Positions 55,151 through 64,000 of a stretch of DNA of 64,000 nt are shown piece after piece. Within the stretch, counting starts at the first letter, position 1. Each line of letters begins with the position of its first letter. This DNA is from Corticium candelabrum (taxonomy: Eukaryota; Porifera; Homoscleromorpha; Homosclerophorida; Plakinidae): positions 4,396,512 through 4,460,511 of the forward strand of contig NC_085090.1 of NCBI RefSeq assembly GCF_963422355.1. The letters run 5' to 3'. The translations under genes and the position numbers were made by a program. Below the pieces are notes generated by a model, which was not told the origin of the DNA, made no database searches, and was given only the letters and a program-made list of their open reading frames with translations.

Positions 55151-56198
55151 TGAAACGTCAAGGACAGTACAGGCGGCGATAGTTTAGTTTAGCTAGTACA
55201 CGCACCTCTGCATCTCCGTTGATAGACATCTTACTCTACAGAACGAGCGAAACAACAAATCTTCAAAATAGTTCATAGCAGTTGCAGAAGTTTGCTTGCA
55301 TAGCGCACTCTAAAGACAACCTTGAACGCTTGACCCTTGTCGTGACCCATAGGGAGTTTCCGGTTGTTTATACGGCACTTTACGCAGTCAGTTAATTGAG
55401 CGTCAGCAACACTGAGATTGTCGGGATTTAACACTGACAATAACCTTGGTTTGCGAAAGTTCTTGCAAAAATCCCTCCCATACTAACTGAGCCCAAAACG
55501 CATTCAGTTGAATTTTTACAAACCCAAACGCCGTTTTGACTTTTCCTCTGTCTTTACGGGTACTTGAAGATATACTTGGGCAGAGACTAAAGTGCTCAAA
55601 TGTTCTACCGCAGCATTGAGACCAGACGTTTGATAAGTTTGCTAGTCGGAAGCACATCTTTCGTATCATCATCTCGATAACTGTATCTATAGGGCTTCTA
55701 TTGCGGTTGATGATAAATAGAACACTGAGTATCTGGTCTTAATGGATGGAAAGGTTCGATCGTCGTTCTTGCTGTAGAAGCAAGTGGAAGTTTTGTTGTT
55801 GCGAGTGCGGAGCGTACTCTATACTTCGAGCATAATAGAGTATACACACCCAAATCAGTTTAGTGCCGCCGAATTGATGTCTACTTGGAGAGTCACCAGC
55901 GTTGACAGCTAGCGATTACCTCGACACGTATTCGTTGCGTTTTCGTCCGTCGAGCTTGACGGGAGTCAGCTCCAGAATAGTCAAATCTTCGACAACGGTA
56001 AGCTGACACGGATGTGCGTGCTCGTCAATAGCATGCACACAGTACCCTGACAGAGATATCGAGACGAACTTTTCTGAAGCTTCTAGAAATTACTCGATGG
56101 TGTAAATGGTGTTACAGAAAGTGGTAAAAAATATTTAGACACGAAACCAAGTGTCTATAAAAGAATTTTAAAAATTCTACTCGATAATACAGGTCGCC
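55151..56198. other. No gene seen
   Basis: One 89-codon minus frame (55403-55672) without recognised features; otherwise nothing. Confidence 0.35.
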
Positions 56199-56997
56199 GT
56201 GTCCAAGAGCAGACCTGGAAAGGCTTTAGATGGGAAGGGCAAACCTCGAAATAATATAGCGGTTGGCCAGCAACTTAGTAACCTTGCAAACGACGACGAT
56301 TTGGCGTACAGCTTACAATGGGTGGCATTCAGTAATCGATATATGGCGTTGGAGGGTGTGAGTGGAAAGATGAACGTAAACCTTTAATGTAACCTATAGA
56401 TATAGACATGACTTACGTAAAGTTTTAGTTCTCTGACCAGTAGTCAGAAGGAAGCAAAACGCAATTCCCTTCAGTAATCAACGGGCTACCAACTACGATT
56501 ATCTCATTGTAAGTTATCGAAGAGGGCTGATGTTTTAAATATAACGGAAATTCAGTACAAAATTATGATAAAGGCAAAGGTACAGCGTCGAAACACTGAT
56601 TTGAAACGGTCCAAGTCGCAGATAGCTAAATACGGTCGATGGGCACGATAAAGGCTAAATTTGCACCTAAAATTCTTAACCTTGCCCTCGTGTGCTCGGT
56701 ACACGAAGATTTAGCGCCGTATCTGATGCTATCTCTGGAGACACTGAGAAAGCTACCAGTAGCGATGGTTTGACACTCCGTAGGAGAAAGGCAATGACAA
56801 ATCCGGGTGGATTTTTAGCACGTTGTTGGCCGGTTTGGCGACACCTCTCACGGCCAGTGCGTTGGGTTCCGGAGGTGAAGCCGGCAGGGCAAGAAAAGGA
56901 TCAATATTACCCGGCTCATTGGGTTGTGGAAAAAGGGGCCAAGGCATTGAAAAATCTAACCAAAGTACAGATTGAAGAAATAATAGACACTCGCTAG
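56199..56997 (+). other. Unrecognised ORFs upstream of DIRS-like copy 2
   Basis: Two plus-strand frames, 56199-56387 and 56692-56997. The first begins MSKSRPGKALDGKGK and is preceded by an AATACAG acceptor-like sequence. The second has LRRRKAMTNPGGFLARCW and a Lys/Glu-rich end. By position they could be remains of the gag-like ORF of the retroelement that follows. Nothing in their sequence proves it. Confidence 0.25.
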
Positions 56998-57789
56998 GTA
57001 GGCAAACTTAGAGGAACCTATGCTAAATACTCTTTACGTCACAAGCCTAAAGCCAGTGACACTCTAGTCATGATTCTCGAAAATTAAATTACGATGATGG
57101 CACTCATTTGATGGCAATCTACAATGAAGGGGGCCGTGATGTGGAATGCTTTGATGGTTTTGCTATGCGCCCTCCGAATGACGTCTACTGGTCTATCCAA
57201 AGGACGGGAAAAGGCATCGTGTACAATTCGATTATGTTACAAGATATAAATAGCTTGATATGTCGTTACTATTGCCAATATTTTATCATTTATCGGTGGA
57301 AAAGGCGCTCTGTGACAACTCAATAAACTTGTTAACTCAAACAACTCAGTCAATCAACTAACAGCAAAACCACATGTCCCGTATAATACCCAACTCCACA
57401 ACATACCTTACAAACAAATTAAACTACTCAAACAGTCTTATTTGTGAGGCTCTATACCCACTTTCCTCAACTTTCAGGTGGTTGTCTTTTATTTCTTGTC
57501 TGGCTACGTGTAGGTAACTTCTCTGTCTCGAAGGAATCTGTCATGTACGTCTCTATTGATATTAAACCAGCCGACGTACGCTGGCTACGCTACAACACTA
57601 CACCTCCACTGTTCTTCAAGTACATAGAACATAGTACGTAGACTCTTGCTGCTAAAACAAACTAATCGACATCTCAACCCAACACAATAAAAGCAAGTGT
57701 CCTACGTGTCACGGTCGTTTCTCTAGACTGGCTGCTGGATCTTCTTTTCAGACCTGGTTCTCCCGACATCATTAACTACTTCATGGCCT

Positions 57790-60055
57790 TGTCCAATGCT
57801 GCCTCCGCTTCTGGCGCGTCTTAATACTGAAGATTTGGTACCTAAGAACAACCAACCCGGGCGCTGGTGCCATATTGTTGATCTCTCCTCACGGCGTCTG
57901 TTCAGCGTCCACAAAGGCAACGCTACGACCTATTCTCTCTGTCCAATGATTTTGTCGATGAGACATCGCGGCGTCTTTTGTACATGGTTCCTAGAGAGCT
58001 GATAGCTAATCTCGACAGACAGAGTGCTACTGCTAAATCCCGGTATACACAGAATACCGCCACCTATTAGGCTTGCTCTGAAAAGGCTGGTCTTCCTTGA
58101 CCGTGCTCTTTCGTTTGATCTTCGCTCGGCGCCCAAGATGTTCTTGGCTGTTGCTGATGCTCTTCTCTAGACAATGAATCTCAAAGGAAACACTTCCGGT
58201 ATTCACTAACTACACCATTTCCTCTTTTGCAGCGTCGAACTCCAGCGAGTGTGCCGAGAACTTGGCTACAGCGCTTTGCACGTGCAACTGCTTGGGGGTT
58301 CCAGTAGCCGCAGGAAGCTGGAGGAGCCGTCATCGTGCCTTACGTTTCTGGGGCTGCATCTAAATACGGATGCAGGTACAATCTACTTGCCGCAAGCAAA
58401 GCTACAACGAACTTGTCGAATGATTAGCGATTGGCTTGATCGTCGCTCTTGCACCAATAGATAGCTGCTATCTTTGGTTGGAACCCTGCAGCACGCCGCG
58501 TCAGTAGTCAAGAGGGTCAGATGTTTCCTTCGCCGCCTTATTGACCTATCTTGTCGATTCAAGCGCCTAAACTACTCGGTTCGGCTGAATGAGGACGAGC
58601 GAGCAGATTTGCTGTGGTGGGATGCCATTCTTGTTCGGTGGAATATTACTTGCTCTCTACGTAACGTTGTCTCGCAACTCTCAACACTGCAAATGAGTCC
58701 AGTAGCCTCACGTCTATTAGGTTTGGAGGCTGTAGGCGCGATCACTGGCTACGATGGAAATGGTCTATAGCGTGGCCTTACTGCACTATCGCAGCAAGGA
58801 AGTGCGTGCCTGTTCTTCTCCATATCGTCGCTTGGGGTCGTCAATTGCACGGCATGTGCATTCAATTCCTGTGCTACAATACCGATATTGTGTCCTCCTT
58901 TCGTAACTACTCCTGTCGAGAAAAGCTGGTTATTCGCCTGCTGAGACCGTTCACATTCGTTGCAGACAATTTTTCATTACTTGGCAGACCATACATATTT
59001 CGGGAAAATGTAAAGTCTTCGCGGGTGCCCTGTTTCATAAAAACCTAATAACGCCGCTATTGCACACCAACAGCACTTTCAGCCCCGGAACAAGTCTTGG
59101 TGCAATTCCTAGTACTCCTTCTGGCATAGAATGTAGCTCATCCAGCTGGATGTCGAGGCTAGTCAACTATTTATTCCGGCTTAGCTCCAGCGACTCTGAA
59201 GTCGTACGCTACCTGTCAAATTCTGTACAGCCAATTCTGCCAAAGACACTTAATTCTTCCACTGCCTACGTCCGAACGTACTCGGGGTCTTTTCGTTGCG
59301 GGTCTCAAGGAACATCAGCTTACGCTCAATACCATAAAATTCTTCTTATCTGTCGTACGTCACCTATATCGTTAATTTAGCCATGGAGACCGTTTGCGTC
59401 TGCGCTTCCCCAACTAACATATGTTCGACGTGGAGTGCGTCGCCCGCTGGATGAGGGCTAAAACCGTCAATGCCTTGCTATTAAACCGATAGAGCTTCGA
59501 GTAATCAAGGCCGTCTGGTGTCAGCAGCCTTTTAGCTACGATACAGCTACGGTCTGTAAAGCCTACTGCACGGGTTTCTTCGGTTTTCTAAAGGCGGGCG
59601 AATTTACTCTTTTGTCATAGTCGGCCTTCCATCTTGCATCTTACCTCACACCTCAGGATATTACGACTTACTTTAACGAGAAACCATCTCGGTGCGTCTG
59701 CGCCTCAAGCAGTCAAAGACAGTCCCCTTCCGCCAAGGAGCCGATGTCTATTTTGGACGAATCATAAGTCTCGGTATACATGGTTGTCAGAGATACTTGT
59801 TCGGGGCCGTTTTTCATCTTCAGCGACGGCTGTTCTCTATCTAGCGTCAGACTGGGCGTTGTCGTCAGCAAGGCTGGATTGTTATTGGATTACTGGCCAT
59901 ACCTAAAGAATCGGTGCCGCCACAAGTGCCAAGGCCAGTGGCATAGACAACTCTACCATTAAAGAGTTGAGACAGTGGAAAAGCAGGGAATTTGAGGCGT
60001 ACATAAAGTTGGCTGAAACACATCTTGCACACTGTTCCAAACAATTAGTCTTCTA
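57790..60055 (+). pseudogene. DIRS-like retroelement remnant: RT, RNase H, tyrosine recombinase (copy 2)
   Basis: Readable through many frame changes. The reverse transcriptase starts with LVPKNNQPGRW then IVDLSS near 57830. Its catalytic site near 58201-58221 reads IH, stop, LHHFLF where relatives have IHYLDDFLF, so both catalytic Asp are His and the Tyr is a stop. The thumb follows with CLTFLGLHLNTDAGTIYLP and MVGTLQHAASVV. RNase H is near 58806-59000 (VPVLLHIVAWGRQLHG). The recombinase spans about 59400-60054, with VRLRLKQSKTVPFR and, near the end, ELRQWKSREFEAYIKL holding the presumed nucleophile Tyr; its His-x-x-Arg motif is broken by TAA. It matches copy 1 at 30.4-31.9 kb but is more decayed and keeps the RT part that copy 1 lacks. 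Confidence 0.85.
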
Positions 60056-60329
60056 ATGAATGTCGTTACCGCTTTATACATATAATACATTTAATGTAAA
60101 GACAACACAAGCAGTCTGGCGTAAGAATGTAAGATCTTTGTACAGACACTATCCGGGCGAACGCTGGACACCCAATTTTCGGTGCATTTTTCCTGAAGTC
60201 TCGCTCCTCTTTGCTAGCTGCTGGCTGTCTCGTGGGATAGTCACCTAACGGTTCGTGATCGGCAGACTTAGAGTACAGTCTCAAGTCAGGTTAACGTACC
60301 TGGACCAAAGTATTGCATAAAAACAAACC

Positions 60330-61060
60330 TTGGCTGGGCCCTTATCCGTGCCTAAAAGTATCCGTTCCCTGAAACAAGGAACCAGAAGCAATTTCCGCAT
60401 GCTCAGATACCCGGGGTCTCCATACTCGCGCTACGGACACACTTACCGACCGGGCAGGTGTGGTGTCGTTCAAAAGAATCTCAATGATTGGAGGTAAGGA
60501 GTCAAATTAGTTTTAACGCAGTCAGACACAGATGAATACACCACTGAATTTAGCGCACGCATCGAAAAGAGGTGTATATGCCTAGCCCTGCCGCTGCACG
60601 TTGTCATTGCGCTCATAACCTCTGTGACAACCAACGCAATTTCAGTTTTTCCTCCTCTCTCTATTACTTCTCCGTTAGTTATCCAACGTGAAAGGTCAGA
60701 GGCCGGAATCCGGGCCTAAATGTACCCGTTCCGTCACAAACAGAACCAGAAGCAAATGGCGCATGCGCAAAGACAAGGGATCTCGACCCTCGCGTCACTG
60801 CCACACTGTCCGACTAGGCAGGTCTGCTGACGTGCAGGAACATCTCAACGATTAAAAGTAAGGAATCAACTGACACCATATACTCTTCCGTTCTCTACTG
60901 CGTCCTTTCAGGAGACTCTTCCAGAAAGACAGAAGAGGTAAAGAGATGCACCGAACGCAATTGTGTCTCCCCTATGCCTGTCAACATTGCCATATCCTTC
61001 TCTACCGTTACGGATTACGTGTGACGATACTATCCCGCTTCACCTTCACCTGTACCATTA
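60330..61060. repeat. Tandem pair of about 360-bp units after DIRS-like copy 2
   Basis: Segments near 60335-60515 and 60695-60870 share CCGTTCC, GAACCAGAAGCAA, CGCATG, GGGTCTC/GGGATCTC, ACACT..CCGAC and CATCTCAA(C/T)GATT. The stretches after each (near 60565 and 60935) are also weakly alike, with AAGAGGT and CCTATGCCTG. Either a plain tandem duplication or split direct repeats of the element upstream. Confidence 0.55.
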
Positions 61061-61229
61061 AAACCGCCGAAATTTGCTCATGCCGGTTTACACAAGACTG
61101 CCTACTGTAAGTACTAGAAATTTTACTTATAACCACATGCAGAAAAAATGGGTTAATACGGTAAAATGCTCACTAGCTAATAATCTGATTTGGTATAAAA
61201 GCAGACTTTTAGGAAAATTATTCTCTTAC

Positions 61230-61546
61230 CGTCCAGATTTTCAGACGTTTCTGCAACAACATCAGCTGCGATCCCTTCAGTTGATTTCTCCTCAACATCA
61301 GTTGTGATTACGTTAGCTGATTTGTCCTCAACTATAGCTGTGGTCATCTCAGTCAATTTCTTCTCAACATCACCTCGGACCACCTCTGTAGATTTCTTTT
61401 CAACATCAGCTGTAATCACATGAGTTGATTTCTCCTCATCATCAGTTGAGATCACCTCAGTTGATTTCTTCTCAACATCAGCTGCGATCAACTCCGTTGA
61501 TTTCTGCTCAACAGCACCTGCGATCACCTCAGTCGATTTCTTCTTG
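61230..61546 (-). repeat. Coding minisatellite, 36-bp unit
   Basis: On the plus strand the units read as repeats of TTTCTTCTCAACATCAGCTG with about 36-nt spacing between 61255 and 61545. The reading frame is kept through every unit, and variants change residues conservatively (Glu/Asp, Lys/Glu, Ile/Val). Confidence 0.8.
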
Positions 61547-62810
61547 CTGAAAAATCCTAAAAATCAACAACTCCAAATAGAAACACTTTGAGACATATCA
61601 GCAACGTCCATCTCCTTCAGCTATTAATACCAAAGTACCCAATACAATTTTTGGTTATACTTATTTTATATATCTTATAACAATTGAAGTACCACGGAAT
61701 CAAAATCACAAAGAATCAGCAGTAAATGGTCTATGTACCAAAAATAATCCAATATGCAAATGGTAATATCGTTAGCGAAATCAAATATGCAAATTCGCAC
61801 ATTATACTGTAACAAAGAAAATCCCATGTTCATCTTAAACTACTGTTTCTCTAATAAACATCATGAAGACATACAAACAGACATTGGTCTAACTGCTAAA
61901 AAGCGTTACCTATTATCCAAATTTGCAAACTAAATGAAATTAGTAATTAGATTATGCTGCAATGTTCTTGAAACGCCTCAATCGGACACTCGTCTATCTG
62001 TCCAAAATTTACTACCGAAATCTGCAGATTGATTTCGAAACACTGAGTCATGCCATTTTAGCCATGTAGAAAAATACCTCTCATTCGTTTTGCTCCCAAC
62101 TATGCAATAAGTCTAATCTTGCATGTGATTCTGTGTACAAGACCGCTACTGCTCCAAATACCGGTTTGAGCCGTTCCACATGCATCGGAAATAGATATAA
62201 GTAGGTGTTTGTGCCTCTAAATTGTCTAATAAGGTAGCATTAAACGCAATGTTTCCCTCATTACGCATGCATGAACAACAACAGACTCCTACGACAGGAA
62301 TCTCACGAGTCTCTTGCCTTGACAACAAACTCAATAGGTTTGCAATATGTAATACGCACGCTTTATGATAATAGAGTCAGACATTAGCCTTCTGTGTCAT
62401 TATCACAACTTTGACGTTTGTAAGATGCCAATTGCAAACTTCATACGACTTCTCAATTACGTCACTCCCCATTCACGTCCTCGCAGTGGGTGGTACTAAG
62501 GATATCAAGCTCGTCCTTCACAAAATCATTACAGTATAAACTTGTTCCTATATAATAGAAGTCAAGTCATCCCCAGGAAAAACAACAGATCATTACAACT
62601 ACACCAAGAAAAGAACCGTAGATTAGCCATTCACGTGACGACGTAAAAATAGATGTTAAAACTTCAATGTCCTTGGTTTGTACACTTTGTAACAATAGGG
62701 TTTTGCACTAGAATGAATTGGATATGATAAACCGATTTTTGACAATACCGATTACCTGGTTTCTTCGGTGCTGGGGGATCTTTCTCGGATTTCGATGCCT
62801 TCAAACCCAT
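61230..62810 (-). CDS. Gene with possible N-myristoylated first exon and a 12-residue repeat exon
   Basis: Two exons can be fixed. The first coding exon, 62756-62810 (donor GTAATC), reads MGLKASKSEKDPPAPKKP; a Gly after Met followed by a basic/Ser pattern fits N-myristoylation. The other, 61230-61546 (acceptor TTTTTCAG, donor GTAAGA), consists of about eight units of 36 nt with consensus ADVEKKSTEVIT, ending near AETSENLDG. At least one more exon is needed because the phases differ, and 62100-62335 is the likeliest place. The repeats are highly charged and perhaps helical. I do not recognise a family. A decayed duplicate of the 5' part lies at 26.68-27.97 kb. Confidence 0.5.
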
Positions 62811-64000
62811 TACGAGGCGCACACATACAGACCAGGTAGTCAGACGTCCAACAATTCTTGCGATTCAAACACAACACGCTTAAGTCAAGCAACCAAGCGA
62901 ATAATTGCAGTCTTTCAGTTCCTTTGATCTGTCTCACGTGAAGCACAAATTAATGAATAGCCCCGTGCGAAACTATATATAGCAGATGACGTAATAACAT
63001 GTCTAGCCTGTAAGACAAAACAAATTTAAGCCTTTCGTGCTTCATTTAGAGAATGGAATCATATATACGTTACACCACTGCGCTATTTTTTACCAGAAAT
63101 TGCGTCTTTGCAATTTAGCTATGAGAACACCAATGATACTCAAATTAGTTATGGTAATAAGAAATAACTGGTACCGTCATCCAAAACAAATTCATGCTAA
63201 CACGGTGTACAATTTGAATATACCAAATTCAACACGGCTTCTCAGCTAACATATAATTACGCATTCATCTCCATCTTGGAATAAAACTTCAACGTGTTTC
63301 TATGCTGACTATGTACTTATTAACAAACTACCAAAGACAAGACAAACAATAGCAATCTGTAGTTCAACTGTGAACAAAAACAACAATCACATTAATGTCT
63401 ATAGCAATCAACCTTATGAAAACAATTTGTTTTAAGAAAAAAATTAATCACAAAGGAGCATCAATATTGCAAAACTGTTTTACAGAAAAAACTAAATACA
63501 TATTTAATAAAAAATATTTAATTTTGGTTCCTTTTTTAGGCAAACATTTCAAAGAAGTCAGTTTAACCTGACACAGTCTATCATAAAGCATGAACAGTTA
63601 CATTATATATATATAGTGAAAATCAAGTAAACACTTGTTGTAATTTGTGACTTTACTTTACTTGTAGCACAGTCCAATTATTGGGTTAGCAGAATGTGCA
63701 CAATCGATTGCTGAACAACATGTACAAGGATAATTCAGGCACAAGGTATTTTAATTACCTTTATTACAATATACTTTGCTTTAAATCAAAGAGACACTGA
63801 ACGTACCCAAATATGCGGTAATGACACAAATCCTTAAATTTCATTATTTATTACAGTTATAGGACGAATCATGAATCTTTCTTTAAAGAAACCATCCCTT
63901 CCATATTTTGGGCCGAATAATACATCTAACATTAATTAACGACCACATTAACTCAACAAATTTATTCCAAACGTATATGTGTGACTTGCATTATTTGGTA
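62811..64000. other. No gene seen
   Basis: Very AT-rich. The part nearest 62811 is probably the 5' untranslated region or promoter of the minus-strand gene, since it still matches the duplicate at 27.86-27.97 kb as far as about 62940. The rest, including poly(A)-rich runs near 63440-63520, shows nothing. Confidence 0.35.

Noticed and set aside
1..64000. tRNA and rRNA genes
   Set aside because: Scanned by eye for A/B-box pairs and conserved rRNA stretches; none convincing. A covariance-model search would be decisive.

Overview
This is animal nuclear DNA. Its genes are split into short exons with small GT-AG introns (54 and 57 nt where I could measure them), it is AT-rich with microsatellites, and it carries several classes of eukaryotic transposon. 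The host domain set (a MEGF10-like EMI plus EGF protein and a CARD/NB-ARC/TPR protein), together with the transposon families, points to an early-branching marine invertebrate. A sponge is my best guess, inferred from general character only; no species marker was seen.

Left edge (1-890, minus): 3' part of an EMI/EGF receptor-like gene leaving the window. 0.9-9.3 kb: mostly non-coding, with a possible promoter or LTR near 4.85-4.99 kb and a broken transposon-type HTH fragment at 6.6-6.96 kb. 9.4-12.7 kb: decayed copy of a TPR exon block. 12.78-14.11 kb: complete-ended Tc1-like element with a dead transposase. 14.41-18.73 kb: apparently intact, very young Ty3/Gypsy element on the minus strand. 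18.7-23.5 kb: little that I recognise. 23.5-26.6 kb: a second decayed copy, carrying ankyrin-like repeats, a MITE and the last TPR exons. 26.7-28.0 kb: decayed duplicate of the gene found at 61.2-62.8 kb. 29.2-32.8 kb: GACA repeat, then a broken DIRS-like tyrosine-recombinase retroelement.

32.8-46.1 kb (minus) holds the most interesting locus: a CARD - NB-ARC - TPR gene, which is an APAF1/NLR-like architecture. I could follow 19 exons with consistent splice phases. The twelve TPR exons are 123-147 nt and all flanked by phase-1 introns, which suits exon-by-exon duplication. The 3' part of this gene is the source or sister of the two decayed copies at 9.4-12.7 and 23.5-26.6 kb. Two in-frame TAG codons (43702-43704 and 38452-38454) question whether the full-length product is made.

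The right third (46-64 kb) holds a decayed ORF with a CXC-type cysteine cluster (49.2-50.05 kb), a Tigger/pogo-type short element (52.56-53.0 kb), a MITE family (53.7-55.15 kb), a second broken DIRS-like element (57.8-60.05 kb) followed by a tandem repeat, and a minus-strand gene (61.2-62.8 kb) with a possible N-myristoylated first exon and an exon built of 12-residue repeats.
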